Assembly: GCF_000511385.1 (NCBI RefSeq) | Contig: NC_023137.1 | Coordinates: 3,712,654 to 3,776,653, forward strand | DNA: 64,000 nucleotides | Direction of reading: 5' to 3' | DNA from: Phaeobacter gallaeciensis DSM 26640 | GTDB taxonomy: Bacteria; Pseudomonadota; Alphaproteobacteria; Rhodobacterales; Rhodobacteraceae | Shown here: in pieces, positions 17,893-28,060 of the stretch | How positions within the stretch are numbered: position 1 is the stretch's first letter | How the letters are laid out: the number at the start of each line of letters is the position of its first letter | Notes under the pieces: model-generated | Told to the model about the DNA's origin: nothing | The model's database searches: none | Seen by the model: only the letters and a program-made list of their open reading frames with translations | Translations under genes and position numbers: made by a program

Positions 17893-20800
17893 ATGACAAA
17901 ATATGATGCAGAATGGGTCCGCGCCGAAGAGGCAAAGCGTCAGTGGATGGCCGAAAACGGCCTCTATGCCGAGGAGGAAGAGCATTCTTCCTGCGGTGTT
18001 GGCCTAGTTGTTTCGGTCAACGGCAAGCGCAGCCGTAAGGTTGTTGAGGCTGGCATTGATGCGCTGAAAGCGATCTGGCACAGGGGTGCGGTGGATGCGG
18101 ATGGCATGACTGGCGATGGTGCCGGCATTCACGTGCAGATTCCAGCGCCTTTCTTCTACGATCAGGTGCGTCGCACCGGTCATGAACCGCGCGAAGATCA
18201 GCTGATGGCAGTGGGGCAGGTCTTTCTGCCGCGCACTGACTTTGGCGCGCAGGAACGCTGCCGGACCATCGTCGAAAGCGAAGTCCTGCGGATGGGCTAT
18301 TACATCTATGGCTGGCGCCATGTGCCGGTCGATGTGACCTGCCTGGGTGAAAAAGCCAACGCGACTCGCCCGGAAATTGAGCAGATCCTGATCTCCAACT
18401 CCAAAGGCGTGGATGAGGAGACCTTTGAACGTGAGCTTTACGTGATCCGCCGCCGGATCGAGAAAGCCGCCGCCGCCGCGCAGGTCGGGCAGCTCTATGT
18501 GGCTTCGCTGTCCTGCCGCTCAATCATCTACAAGGGCATGATGCTGGCTGAACAGGTCGCCGTTTTCTACCCCGACCTGATGGATGAGCGGTTTGAGAGC
18601 GCCTTTGCGATCTATCACCAGCGCTATTCCACCAACACCTTCCCGCAGTGGTGGCTGGCGCAGCCGTTCCGTATGCTGGCCCACAACGGCGAGATCAACA
18701 CGTTGAAGGGCAACATGAACTGGATGAAGAGCCATGAAATCCGCATGGCCTCTTCGACCTTTGGGGACTACGCCGAGGATATCAAACCCATCGTTGCCAG
18801 CGGTTCGTCGGATTCGGCGGCACTGGACTCGGTGTTTGAGGTTCTGGTGCGGGCTGGCCGTTCCGCGCCGATGGCGAAGACCATGATGGTGCCTGAAAGC
18901 TGGTCCAAACAGGCGGTCGAACTGCCGCAGGCCTGGCGTGATATGTATTCCTACTGCAACTCCGTAATGGAACCATGGGATGGTCCCGCCGCGCTGGCGA
19001 TGACCGATGGTCGTTGGGTCTGCGCGGGTCTGGATCGGAATGGCCTGCGTCCGATGCGCTATGTGGTCACCGGCGATGGTCTGGTGATTGCGGGTTCCGA
19101 GGCAGGCATGGTGCCGATTGACGAAGCCACCGTGGTTGAGAAAGGCGCGCTGGGCCCGGGTCAGATGCTGGCTGTCGATATGAAAAAGGGCAAGCTGTTC
19201 CACGACACCGCGATCAAGAACAAACTTGCCGCTGCACTGCCGTTCGGCGATTGGGTGAAGAAGATCAACGATCTGGACGGTACGCTTGCCACTGCCACCG
19301 AGAAGCCGCTGTTCAGCGGAGACGAGCTGCGTCGTCGTCAAATTGCCGCGGGCTACACCATCGAAGAGCTGGAGCAGATCCTCGCGCCGATGGCGGAGGA
19401 TGGCAAGGAAACCCTTGCTTCGATGGGCGATGATACGCCTTCTGCGGTTCTGTCGAAAATGTACCGCCCGCTCAGCCATTTCTTCCGGCAGAACTTCTCT
19501 CAGGTAACCAACCCGCCCATCGACTCCCTGCGCGAATACCGCGTGATGTCGCTGAAAACCCGGTTCGGTAACCTCAAGAATGTGCTGGATGAGGACAGCT
19601 CCCAGACCGAGATCATCGTGCTGGAAAGCCCCTTTGTCGGCAATTCCCAGTGGGATGAGTTGGTCCAAAACCTGAACGCGCCGCTGGCGGAAATCGACTG
19701 TAGCTTCGCCCCCGGCCAGGGCTCTCTTAATGCTGCCCTTGCGCGTATCCGTGCAGAGGCGGAAGAGGCGGTCAGCTCCGGTGCCGGCCATATTGTCCTG
19801 ACCGATCAGCATTCGGGTGAGGGCCGCGTGGCGATGCCAATGATCTTGGCAACATCCGCCGTGCATTCGCATCTGACCCGCAAGGGGCTGCGTACGTTCT
19901 GCTCGCTCAATGTGCGCTCTGCTGAATGTATCGACCCGCATTATTTTGCGGTTCTGATCGGCTGCGGCGCCACCGTGGTGAACGCCTATCTGGCGGAAGA
20001 TTCGCTGGCAGATCGGATTGAGCGCGGCTTGCTGGATGGCAGCCTGACCGAGAACGTCGCCCGTTACCGCGAAGCGATCGACCAGGGTCTGTTGAAGATC
20101 ATGGCCAAGATGGGGATTTCGGTGATCTCTTCTTATCGCGGCGGTCTCAACTTCGAGGCCGTGGGCCTCAGCCGTGCCATGTGTGCGGAATTCTTCCCCG
20201 GCATGACGTCACGGATTTCGGGCATCGGTGTGACTGGCATCCAGAGCAAGCTGGAGGAAATCCACGCCAAGGCATGGGATAATGGTCAGGATGTCCTGCC
20301 CATTGGTGGTTTCTACAAGGCGCGTAAATCTGGCGAGACCCACGCCTGGGAAGCGACTTCCATGCATATGATGCAGATGGCTTGTAACCGCGCCTCTTTT
20401 GAGTTGTGGAAGCAGTATTCGGCCAAGATGCAGGCGAACCCGCCGATCCATCTGCGCGACCTGTTGCAGATCAAGCCCATGGGCGAGGCGGTGCCGATTG
20501 AGGAAGTCGAAAGCATCACTTCGATCCGCAAGCGATTCGTAACACCGGGGATGTCTCTCGGCGCGCTGTCGCCCGAGGCGCACAAAACCCTGAACGTTGC
20601 GATGAATCGGATCGGTGCTAAGTCCGACTCGGGCGAGGGTGGTGAAGATCCGGCGCATTTCGTGCCGGAGCCAAACGGCGACAACCCCTCTGCCAAGATC
20701 AAGCAGGTGGCGTCGGGTCGTTTTGGCGTGACTGCGGAGTATCTGAACCAGTGCGAAGAGCTGGAAATCAAGGTGGCCCAAGGCGCCAAGCCGGGCGAGG

Positions 20801-22425
20801 GCGGTCAGCTGCCGGGGATGAAGGTCACCGACCTTATTGCTCGCCTGCGCCACTCGACCAAAGGCGTGACCCTGATTTCACCACCGCCGCACCACGATAT
20901 CTACTCGATCGAGGATCTGGCGCAGCTGATCTATGATTTGAAACAGATCAATCCGCGCTGCAAAGTGACGGTGAAGCTGGTGGCGTCTTCCGGTGTTGGC
21001 ACCATTGCCGCCGGCGTGGCAAAGGCGAAGGCCGATGTCATCCTTATTTCGGGCCACAACGGCGGCACCGGGGCGTCGCCTGCGACCTCGATCAAATATG
21101 CAGGCTTGCCGTGGGAAATGGGCCTCACTGAGGCGCATCAGGTGCTTGCGATGAACAACCTGCGAGAGCGGGTGACGTTGCGCACCGACGGTGGTCTTCG
21201 CACTGGGCGTGATATTGTGATGGCAGCGATGCTGGGTGCTGAGGAATACGGTATCGGCACCGCCGCGCTGATTGCCATGGGCTGCATCATGGTGCGCCAG
21301 TGCCAGTCCAACACCTGCCCTGTTGGCGTCTGTACTCAAGACGAAGCCCTGCGCAGCAAGTTCACCGGCAATGCCGACAAGGTGGTGAACCTCATCACCT
21401 TCTATGCGCAGGAAGTCCGCGAGATCCTTGCCTCCATCGGTGCCCGTTCTCTGGACGAGGTGATCGGTCGGGCGGATCTTCTGGCTCAGGTGTCCCGTGG
21501 TTCTGCGCATCTGGATGATCTGGACCTGAATCCGCTGCTGATCACCGTCGATGGCTCTGCCAATATCGTCTACAACCGTGACAAGGACCGCAACGCGGTG
21601 CCTGACACGCTGGACAAGGAAATTGTGCGCGACGCTGCGCGTTTCCTTCAGGACGGCGAGAAGATGCAGCTATCCTATGCGGTGCAGAACACGCATCGCA
21701 CCGTGGGCACCCGCACTTCCAGCCATATTGTTCGCAACTTCGGTATGCGCAACACGCTGCAATCAGACCATCTGACGGTGAAGCTGCAAGGCTCCGCAGG
21801 TCAGTCGCTCGGGGCGTTTGCCGCACCAGGTCTGAAGCTGGAAGTATCCGGTGATGCCAATGACTACGTTGGCAAGGGTCTGTCCGGCGGTACCATCGTC
21901 GTGCGCCCGCCTATGGCGTCGCCGCTCAATGCGAGCGAAAATACCATCGTTGGTAATACTGTTCTTTATGGTGCGACGGACGGATATTTGTTCGCTGCGG
22001 GCCGTGCTGGTGAACGCTTTGCCGTCCGTAATTCCGGTGCGAGCGTGGTGGTTGAGGGCTGTGGCGCCTGTGGCTGTGAATACATGACCGGTGGTATCGC
22101 GGTGATCCTCGGCTCCATCGGTGCCAACTTCGGCGCGGGCATGACCGGGGGCATGGCCTATATCTACGATCCTGATGGGAAGGCTGAAACCATGATGAAC
22201 ATGGAGTCGCTGGTGACCTGTGCGGTGACCGTCGCCCACTGGGAAGATCAGCTGAGAGGTCTGATCGAACGTCATCTGGAGGAAACCGGCAGCCGCAAAG
22301 CAGCTGAAATCCTGCAGCATTGGGACAATGAGAAGGGCAATTTCCTGCAAATTTGCCCGAAGGAAATGCTGAATAAACTGCCGCAGCCTCTGACGCTTGA
22401 GGCTACAGCCGTTCCGGCGGAATAG
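17893..22425 (+). CDS. gltB: Glutamate synthase (NADPH) large subunit
   Basis: This is a 1510-residue protein. The N-terminal glutaminase starts at Cys34 in EEHSSCGVGLV, which becomes residue 1 after removal of a propeptide. The central and FMN-binding synthase domains follow, with GHNGGTGASPATSIKYAG, then the 3Fe-4S ligands in CIMVRQCQSNTCPVGVC at about residue 1137. The C-terminal GXGXG beta-helix has repeated Gly-rich turns. It makes two glutamates from glutamine and 2-oxoglutarate. ATG at 17893 (AGCAAGAC before it) is preferred over an earlier in-frame ATG because it gives the normal propeptide length. Confidence 0.96.
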   Translation: MTKYDAEWVRAEEAKRQWMAENGLYAEEEEHSSCGVGLVVSVNGKRSRKVVEAGIDALKAIWHRGAVDADGMTGDGAGIHVQIPAPFFYDQVRRTGHEPREDQLMAVGQVFLPRTDFGAQERCRTIVESEVLRMGYYIYGWRHVPVDVTCLGEKANATRPEIEQILISNSKGVDEETFERELYVIRRRIEKAAAAAQVGQLYVASLSCRSIIYKGMMLAEQVAVFYPDLMDERFESAFAIYHQRYSTNTFPQWWLAQPFRMLAHNGEINTLKGNMNWMKSHEIRMASSTFGDYAEDIKPIVASGSSDSAALDSVFEVLVRAGRSAPMAKTMMVPESWSKQAVELPQAWRDMYSYCNSVMEPWDGPAALAMTDGRWVCAGLDRNGLRPMRYVVTGDGLVIAGSEAGMVPIDEATVVEKGALGPGQMLAVDMKKGKLFHDTAIKNKLAAALPFGDWVKKINDLDGTLATATEKPLFSGDELRRRQIAAGYTIEELEQILAPMAEDGKETLASMGDDTPSAVLSKMYRPLSHFFRQNFSQVTNPPIDSLREYRVMSLKTRFGNLKNVLDEDSSQTEIIVLESPFVGNSQWDELVQNLNAPLAEIDCSFAPGQGSLNAALARIRAEAEEAVSSGAGHIVLTDQHSGEGRVAMPMILATSAVHSHLTRKGLRTFCSLNVRSAECIDPHYFAVLIGCGATVVNAYLAEDSLADRIERGLLDGSLTENVARYREAIDQGLLKIMAKMGISVISSYRGGLNFEAVGLSRAMCAEFFPGMTSRISGIGVTGIQSKLEEIHAKAWDNGQDVLPIGGFYKARKSGETHAWEATSMHMMQMACNRASFELWKQYSAKMQANPPIHLRDLLQIKPMGEAVPIEEVESITSIRKRFVTPGMSLGALSPEAHKTLNVAMNRIGAKSDSGEGGEDPAHFVPEPNGDNPSAKIKQVASGRFGVTAEYLNQCEELEIKVAQGAKPGEGGQLPGMKVTDLIARLRHSTKGVTLISPPPHHDIYSIEDLAQLIYDLKQINPRCKVTVKLVASSGVGTIAAGVAKAKADVILISGHNGGTGASPATSIKYAGLPWEMGLTEAHQVLAMNNLRERVTLRTDGGLRTGRDIVMAAMLGAEEYGIGTAALIAMGCIMVRQCQSNTCPVGVCTQDEALRSKFTGNADKVVNLITFYAQEVREILASIGARSLDEVIGRADLLAQVSRGSAHLDDLDLNPLLITVDGSANIVYNRDKDRNAVPDTLDKEIVRDAARFLQDGEKMQLSYAVQNTHRTVGTRTSSHIVRNFGMRNTLQSDHLTVKLQGSAGQSLGAFAAPGLKLEVSGDANDYVGKGLSGGTIVVRPPMASPLNASENTIVGNTVLYGATDGYLFAAGRAGERFAVRNSGASVVVEGCGACGCEYMTGGIAVILGSIGANFGAGMTGGMAYIYDPDGKAETMMNMESLVTCAVTVAHWEDQLRGLIERHLEETGSRKAAEILQHWDNEKGNFLQICPKEMLNKLPQPLTLEATAVPAE

Positions 22426-22459
22426 GCCCCGCCACTTCCTCTGCATGTGCCTTGGATAG

Positions 22460-22490
22460 GCTCCGACCGCTGCTGTGGTCGGGGCCTTTT
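22460..22490 (+). terminator. Terminator after gltB
   Basis: Stem GCTCCGACC / GGTCGGGGC (9 bp with one T-G pair) surrounds the loop GCTGCTGT and is followed by CTTTT. It lies 35 bp after the gltB stop and should end the gltDB transcript. Confidence 0.82.
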
Positions 22491-22579
22491 CACATCTGTT
22501 TACTGCAGCTGGGCAATCTCTTGCGGGTGAAGGGATTTCCCGGTTGGAGCAATCCCGATCTCTGCCGTATAGAGACCAT

Positions 22580-23350
22580 ATGGCGAAGGCAGCAAAATCA
22601 TCCGGGGCAAGCAAATCCTCGACCAAGGGCAAACCCCGCAGCAAGGCAACTGCCAAGGGCAAGGTCCGCGCAAAGCTCTCTCCCCGTAGCTTGTTGCGGC
22701 GCTGGTTGGGGCGGGCTGCTTTGGGTTTTCTGGTTGTGACCCTGCTGCCAATCCTGCTGTTTTCGGTGGTTAATCCACCCATCACCCACACCATCTGGTC
22801 AGAATATCGCCGCCTTGGGGATATTGATCGTGAGTGGGTGCCGATCGAACATATCGCACCTGCGGTTGGGCGATCAGTCGTCGCGGCAGAGGATGCCCGT
22901 TTCTGCCAGCATTGGGGGCTTGATGCGCAGGCGATCCGCGCCGCGATCGCCGAGGGCGGCCAGCGTGGTGGCTCGACCATTTCTCAGCAAGTGGTGAAGA
23001 ATGTCTTTCTTTGGCAGGGCCGCAGTTGGTTCCGTAAGGCGCTGGAAACGCTGATGACCCCGATGGTTGAGGCGGTCTGGACCAAGCGTCGTATCCTTGA
23101 GGTTTATCTCAACGTTGCTGAAATGGGCGAAGGTGTCTTTGGTGCAGAAGCCGCCGCGCGGCACTATTTTGGCGTTGGCCCGGATGAGTTGAGCCACAGG
23201 CAGGCCGCTCTTCTGGCCACCGTTTTGCCCAACCCGAAAGAGCGCTCGGCTGCAAAACCCACCGCGTTCATGCGCAAACGGGCGGCGCAGATTATGGACG
23301 GGGCGGCCACCATTCGCGCAGATGGTCGGGCAGCCTGTTTCGAGGATTGA
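22580..23350 (+). CDS. mtgA: Monofunctional biosynthetic peptidoglycan transglycosylase
   Basis: The 256-residue protein has a very basic, Ala/Ser/Lys-rich tail of about 40 residues, one membrane helix (LGFLVVTLLPILLF), and a GT51 domain. GT51 motifs are VVAAEDARFCQHWGLD (catalytic Glu), GGSTISQQVVKN, KRRILEVYLNVAEMG and RQAALLATVLPNP. It polymerises lipid II glycan strands without a transpeptidase. ATG at 22580 is chosen because the frame upstream would overlap the gltB terminator. Confidence 0.93.
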   Translation: MAKAAKSSGASKSSTKGKPRSKATAKGKVRAKLSPRSLLRRWLGRAALGFLVVTLLPILLFSVVNPPITHTIWSEYRRLGDIDREWVPIEHIAPAVGRSVVAAEDARFCQHWGLDAQAIRAAIAEGGQRGGSTISQQVVKNVFLWQGRSWFRKALETLMTPMVEAVWTKRRILEVYLNVAEMGEGVFGAEAAARHYFGVGPDELSHRQAALLATVLPNPKERSAAKPTAFMRKRAAQIMDGAATIRADGRAACFED

Positions 23351-23416
23351 AACTTCTTCCGCTTTTGGGCATTGCTGTCTGACCCCAGCCACCCGTAACA
23401 GGAGACCCGTTGTCCC

Positions 23417-24082
23417 ATGGCCCGCCTCTATCATGTGCCCCTCTCCCCCTTTTGCCGCAAAGTGCGCCTGTCGCTGGCCGAAAAGCGGATAGAGGTTGAG
23501 CTGGTCGAGGAGCGTTACTGGGAGAAAGAGGCTGATTTCCTGCGCCGCAACCCTGCCGCCAAGGTGCCGGTGATCCGTCTGGATGGTAAGCTGATGGCCG
23601 AAAGCGCTGCGATCTGCGAATATCTGGAAGAGACCCGCCCTGACCCGTCTCTGATGCCAAGCGACCCCGAGGGCCGCTATGAGGTGCGCCGTCTGGTCAG
23701 CTGGTTTGATGACAAGTTTCACCATGAGGTCACCTCCAAACTGCTCTATGAGCGGGTGAATAAAAAGGTGACAGGGCAGGGCTATCCTGACAGCGGCAAC
23801 GTCAAAGCGGGCGCGCGTGCAATCAAATACCATCTGGATTATCTGGCGTGGTTGCTTGATCACCGCCGCTGGCTGGCCGGAGATCAGATGACATTGGCAG
23901 ACTTCGCAGCTGCTGCACATCTGTCGTCGTTGGACTATATCTCGGATGTCGACTGGAACCGCTCCGCCGTGGTCAAGGATTGGTACGCCAAGATCAAGTC
24001 GCGCCCGGCCTTCCGCTCAATCCTTGCCGACCAGATACCCGGCTTTAGCCCGCCGGCCCACTACGCCGACCTGGATTTCTGA
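23417..24082 (+). CDS. Glutathione S-transferase family protein
   Basis: The 221-residue protein has a thioredoxin-like N-terminal domain (YHVPLSPFCRKVRLSLAEKR, then NPAAKVPVIRLDG and MAESAAICEYLEE) and an all-helical C-terminal domain with WLAGDQMTLADFAAAAHLS. The SPFCRKVR motif places a Ser and a Cys near the glutathione thiol. The substrate cannot be told from sequence. AGGAGACC precedes the ATG. The next 165 bp to the phosphatase stop hold nothing I recognise. Confidence 0.88.
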   Translation: MARLYHVPLSPFCRKVRLSLAEKRIEVELVEERYWEKEADFLRRNPAAKVPVIRLDGKLMAESAAICEYLEETRPDPSLMPSDPEGRYEVRRLVSWFDDKFHHEVTSKLLYERVNKKVTGQGYPDSGNVKAGARAIKYHLDYLAWLLDHRRWLAGDQMTLADFAAAAHLSSLDYISDVDWNRSAVVKDWYAKIKSRPAFRSILADQIPGFSPPAHYADLDF

Positions 24083-24247
24083 TATACGTTAGAGTGCGCT
24101 GATCATACGCTCCACCGGCCATGTACAGTGTGTCAAACGGCTCCGTCGAATAGTACCTGTACCTTCGGCATCGGATGGACGTCAGCATGCGGGGTCAGCT
24201 GGTGGTCCGTAGGGTCGCTCTACATATGTTTGGATAGAAGAGGATGG

Positions 24248-24976
24248 TTATGGGGTCAGCTTTTGTCGCCCTGTGTCACTGAGCGACCAGGCTGACGCGC
24301 CGTCAAAGACAGCTGTGGTGAGCGGTTTGCCGTAGCCCGCCCCTGTGTCGAGGTTGACGCGATTGCCATAATGCGTGGGTGTATCGACCGGTGTATGGCC
24401 GTGGATGATCAGTTTTGGATGCTGCTCGGTGTGTTTATGGAAGGGCTGACGGATCCATACCAGATCGTTCTCGGTCTGGTCATCTAGTGGAATGCCGGGT
24501 TTGATCCCTGCGTGGACAAAAGCCAGATCATCGGTTTGATGCATTGCCTTCAACTCTTGAAGGAACGTTATATGGTGTTCGGGTACGGCAACTTTTGTCG
24601 CGGCATGGACCTCCTCCAGACGAGTGCGTTCAGGGACCGCAACGCCGTAACTTTCCAAGGTTTCGATCCCGCCGATACGCTCATGTAGCCAGTGATAGCC
24701 CACCAGCATATGGGGGTCGTGGCGCGGGGTGTCCTCCATGAACCATGCGAACATGCGGTCATGATTGCCAAGCAGCATGATCCAGTCCCGCCCTTCTTTC
24801 TGCCCACGGATCAGCAGGTCTATGACACCCCGGCTATCGGGACCACGGTCGATATAATCCCCCAGGAACACGACCTGTGCGTCACGACCGCCGTCTGCTT
24901 CGATACGTTCCAGTGCTCGCTCCAGCATCTCCAGCTGGCCGTGGATATCACCGATCGCATAGATGGGATTTGTCAT
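24248..24976 (-). CDS. PPP-type metallophosphoesterase (Ser/Thr phosphatase-like)
   Basis: The 242-residue protein carries the three PPP signatures: AIGDIHGQLEMLERAL, VVFLGDYIDRGPDSRGVIDL and LLGNHDRMFAWF. C-terminal metal-binding motifs are FVHAGIKPG and IIHGHTPVDTP. These define a two-metal phosphatase of the bacterial PrpA/ApaH group. It could act on phosphoproteins or on diadenosine polyphosphates. It lies downstream of serA, separated by a terminator, so it is probably transcribed separately. Confidence 0.88.
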   Translation of the reverse strand: MTNPIYAIGDIHGQLEMLERALERIEADGGRDAQVVFLGDYIDRGPDSRGVIDLLIRGQKEGRDWIMLLGNHDRMFAWFMEDTPRHDPHMLVGYHWLHERIGGIETLESYGVAVPERTRLEEVHAATKVAVPEHHITFLQELKAMHQTDDLAFVHAGIKPGIPLDDQTENDLVWIRQPFHKHTEQHPKLIIHGHTPVDTPTHYGNRVNLDTGAGYGKPLTTAVFDGASAWSLSDTGRQKLTP

Positions 24977-25010
24977 CGACGGGGCTCCCTTGGGGCTGAC
25001 CGAAATGGAA

Positions 25011-25050
25011 ATAATAAGAAATACGCCGCCGGTATAACACGGCGGCGTAT
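25011..25050 (-). terminator. Terminator after serA
   Basis: On the minus strand a perfect 11-bp stem, ATACGCCGCCG / CGGCGGCGTAT, with an 8-base loop is followed by TTCTTATTAT. It lies 28 bp after the serA stop and 35 bp before the phosphatase start. Confidence 0.85.
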
Positions 25051-25077
25051 CATTTCAATTGGACGTGGCTTCAGCGC

Positions 25078-26673
25078 TTAACTGACGTCAAATTGCAGCG
25101 GTTTGATCTGATTGAAGAACTCAGTTTCCGCAAGAGCGGCACGAGCCGCAGCGGGGACGGGTTCATCTACATAAAGGAGCGCGATGGCCTCTCCGCCAGC
25201 CTCGGACCGGCCAAGGGTAAAGTTGGCGATATTGACGCCCATGTCGCCCAGGATCTGCCCCAGTGTACCGATGATGCCGGGAACGTCTTCGTTGGTGGTG
25301 TAGAGCATATGCGCGCCCACTTCGGCGTCGATGTTGATGCCTTTGATCTGGATGAAGCGTGGCTTGCCGTCGGAGAAGACCGTCCCGGCCACCGAACGCT
25401 CGCGCTTGCTGGTGACCACCGTGACCTTGATATAGCCGTCGAAGGTGCCGGATTTATCCTGATTGGTGGTGGAAATCTGAATGCCGCGTTCGCGGGCCAC
25501 CACCGGGGCAGAGACCATGTTCACGTCCGGGTTCAGTTTTTTCATAATGCCGGCCACAACAGAGCAGTTCAGCGCGGCGAGGTTCATCTCGGAGGCAACA
25601 CCGTCATATAGGATATTGATTGCCTGAATGGGCTCATCCGTCATCTGCCCGATGAAGCCGCCGAGATGGCCGGAGAGGGCAACCCATGGGCCCATGACGC
25701 GGGCTTCCTCAGCCGTCATCGATGGCATGTTCAGCGCGTTCTCAACAGCGCCGTCCAGCAGATAGTTGGACATCTGTTCCGCGACCTGCAGGGCAACATT
25801 CTCCTGTGCCTCGCTGGTGGCGGCGCCCAGATGCGGGGTGCAGACCACATTCGGCAGGCCAAAGAGCGGGTTGGTCTTGGCAGGTTCTTCAGAGAACACA
25901 TCAAAGGCCGCACCGGCGACATGGCCGGACGTCAGCAGCTCTGCCAGGGCAGCCTCATCTACCAGTCCGCCACGCGCACAGTTGATGATCCGCACGCCTT
26001 TCTTGGTCTTCTCCAGATTTTCCTTGGACAGGATGTTCCGGGTCTGATCAGTCAGCGGCACATGCAGGGTGATGAAATCGGCCCGTGCGAGCAACTCATC
26101 CAGTTCGACTTTCTCCACGCCGATCTTGTCAGCCTTCTCCTGACTGAGGAAGGGATCATAGGCGACGACTTTCATCTTCAGCCCACGCGCACGGTCGCAG
26201 ACGATGCCGCCGATATTCCCAGCCCCGATCACGCCAAGGGTTTTGTTGGTCAGCTCAACCCCCATGAACTTCGACTTTTCCCATTTCCCGGCGTGGGTGG
26301 AAGCAGAGGCTTCGGGGATTTGGCGGGCAACGGCGAACATCATGGCGATGGCGTGTTCTGCGGTGGTGATCATATTGCCAAAGGGCGTGTTCATCACGAT
26401 CACGCCTTTTTGCGAGGCAGCATCCTTGTCGATATTGTCGGTGCCGATGCCGGCGCGGGCGATCACCTTGAGATTGGTGGCGTTGTCGAGGATTTTCTGC
26501 GTGACCTTTGTCGCCGAGCGGATCGCGAGCCCGTCGTAGTCGCCGATGATTGCGGCCAGTTTGTCCTTGTCTTTGCCAAGGTCGGGCTGAAAATCAACGT
26601 CGATACCGCGATCACGGAAGATCTGAACGGCGGCTTCGGACAGCTTATCGGAAATGAGAACTTTGGGAGCCAT
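25078..26673 (-). CDS. serA: D-3-phosphoglycerate dehydrogenase
   Basis: The 531-residue protein is the long (type 1) form. It has the NAD loop LGVIGAGNIGGIVCDRARG at about residue 145, the catalytic region INCARGGLVDEAAL and VVCTPHLGAATSEAQ, an intervening ASB domain, and a C-terminal ACT domain (DVPGIIGTLGQILGDMGVNI). It makes 3-phosphohydroxypyruvate, the first step of serine synthesis. The ACT domain suggests serine feedback. It follows serC after 116 bp on the same strand. Confidence 0.96.
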   Translation of the reverse strand: MAPKVLISDKLSEAAVQIFRDRGIDVDFQPDLGKDKDKLAAIIGDYDGLAIRSATKVTQKILDNATNLKVIARAGIGTDNIDKDAASQKGVIVMNTPFGNMITTAEHAIAMMFAVARQIPEASASTHAGKWEKSKFMGVELTNKTLGVIGAGNIGGIVCDRARGLKMKVVAYDPFLSQEKADKIGVEKVELDELLARADFITLHVPLTDQTRNILSKENLEKTKKGVRIINCARGGLVDEAALAELLTSGHVAGAAFDVFSEEPAKTNPLFGLPNVVCTPHLGAATSEAQENVALQVAEQMSNYLLDGAVENALNMPSMTAEEARVMGPWVALSGHLGGFIGQMTDEPIQAINILYDGVASEMNLAALNCSVVAGIMKKLNPDVNMVSAPVVARERGIQISTTNQDKSGTFDGYIKVTVVTSKRERSVAGTVFSDGKPRFIQIKGINIDAEVGAHMLYTTNEDVPGIIGTLGQILGDMGVNIANFTLGRSEAGGEAIALLYVDEPVPAAARAALAETEFFNQIKPLQFDVS

Positions 26674-26789
26674 GGGTTAGGTCCTTCATGCGGGGGCCGG
26701 TTGGGCCGAATGTTTGGAATGTCGCCGCGCTGGGCGTCAGGGTATTTGGTGCCTGCCCGATATGGTTGCTCGGGCAGGCCGCCTCTTGA

Positions 26790-27944
26790 TCAGGCAGCGA
26801 CTGACTGGGCTGCGATTTCGACCTCAAAGGCCCATTCGAGCCAGGGCAGCATCGCCTCGATATCCGAGGTCTCAACAGTGCCACCGCACCAGATGCGCAA
26901 ACCAGCCGGGGCGTCGCGATAGGCGCCGATATCCAGAGCGATGTTCTCCGCTTCCAGCCGCTTGGCAATAGCCTTGGCAAAGGCGGCGCCATCCTGAATG
27001 CGGGGATCGGTGAACTTCAGGCAGACTGAGGTGTTTGACCGTGTCGCGACATCCGTTGCCAGATTGGCGATCCAAGGGCGGTTGCCGCAGAAGTTGAAGA
27101 TCGCCTGAGCATTTGCGTCCGCGCGCGCCTTCAACCCGTCCAGACCACCAACAGACCGCGCCCAGTCCAGCGCCAGCAGATAATCCTCAACCGCCAGCAT
27201 GGAGGGGGTGTTGATTGTAGCCCCCTTAAAGATACCGTCGATCAACTTGCCGCCTTTGGTCAGGCGGAAGATCTTCGGCAGGGGCCAGGCTGGGGTGTAG
27301 CTCTCCAGTCGCTCCACGGCGCGTGGCGATAGGATGATCATGCCATGTGCGGCTTCGCCACCCAGAACCTTCTGCCAGGAGAAGGTGGTCACATCCAGTT
27401 TGTCCCAGGGCAGATCCTGCGCGAAGGCGGCAGAGGTCGCATCGCAGATGGTCAGCCCTTCACGATCAGCCGGGATCCAGTCGCCATTGGGAACCCGTAC
27501 ACCGGATGTGGTGCCGTTCCAGGTGAATACGACGTCATTGTTGAAATCGACGGAAGCCAGATTAACCAGCTCACCGTAGTCGGCGGTTTTCACAACCGCG
27601 TCCAGCTTCAGCTGTTTGACGACATCCGTGACCCAGCCCGCGCCAAAACTTTCCCAAGCCAGCATCTCCGCGCCGCGTGCCCCAAGAAGGTTCCACATTG
27701 CCATCTCGACCGCACCGGTATCAGAGGCGGGAACGATGCCGATTTTGTACTCCGCCGGTATGCCGAGGATTTCGCGCGTGCGTTCAATCGCGGCGAGCAG
27801 CTTGTCTTTGCCAACAGCAGCACGGTGGCTGCGGCCCAGAGGTGCGCCTGCGAGTTTGGTCAGATCGAATGCGGGAGGTTTGGCACAGGGGCCAGAAGAA
27901 AAACGCGGATTGCCCGGCCGCGTTGCCGGTTGTTCAATAGCCAT
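26790..27944 (-). CDS. serC: Phosphoserine aminotransferase
   Basis: The 384-residue PLP enzyme is of the alphaproteobacterial SerC type. Motifs are [15 protein letters not shown] at the start, [34 protein letters not shown], and the PLP lysine region [20 protein letters not shown]. It converts 3-phosphohydroxypyruvate and glutamate to phosphoserine. ATG at 27944 is chosen because GGAAGGA lies just before it. That site is inside a predicted hairpin (see the leader feature), which points to post-transcriptional control of serC-serA. Confidence 0.95.
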   Translation of the reverse strand: MAIEQPATRPGNPRFSSGPCAKPPAFDLTKLAGAPLGRSHRAAVGKDKLLAAIERTREILGIPAEYKIGIVPASDTGAVEMAMWNLLGARGAEMLAWESFGAGWVTDVVKQLKLDAVVKTADYGELVNLASVDFNNDVVFTWNGTTSGVRVPNGDWIPADREGLTICDATSAAFAQDLPWDKLDVTTFSWQKVLGGEAAHGMIILSPRAVERLESYTPAWPLPKIFRLTKGGKLIDGIFKGATINTPSMLAVEDYLLALDWARSVGGLDGLKARADANAQAIFNFCGNRPWIANLATDVATRSNTSVCLKFTDPRIQDGAAFAKAIAKRLEAENIALDIGAYRDAPAGLRIWCGGTVETSDIEAMLPWLEWAFEVEIAAQSVAA

Positions 27945-28060
27945 TACTGCTATCCTTCCAGATAAGCGCCTCTCGTTGGGGAGAGGTGTCCCACAGACAG
28001 GGCTAGAGGCTGAATTCCCGCGCGGCAAGCTAAAAAACGACTGATAGCGGCTATATTCAG
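27945..28060 (-). ncRNA. Structured serC leader, candidate serC RNA motif
   Basis: The transcript 5' of serC can form a hairpin CCUCUC-CCCAAC-GAGAGG (27969-27986) and a second hairpin GCUUAUC-UGGAAG-GAUAGC (27949-27967). The second places the Shine-Dalgarno GGAAGGA in its loop and 3' arm. The 3' arm of the first can instead pair with GCCUCU at 28005-28010, and GAUAGC can pair with GCUAUC at 28043-28048. These choices exclude each other, as in a regulatory leader. A conserved 'serC motif' upstream of alphaproteobacterial serC genes is known; I infer this is a member from position and structure, without a covariance search. Confidence 0.5.

Noticed and set aside
18520..19941. A 473-residue minus-strand open frame inside gltB
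   Set aside because: It is antisense to a well-defined glutamate synthase and shows no ribosome site or motif.
25666..26922. A 418-residue plus-strand open frame opposite serA
   Set aside because: It is antisense to serA, has no recognisable domain, and its start lies inside the serA coding region.
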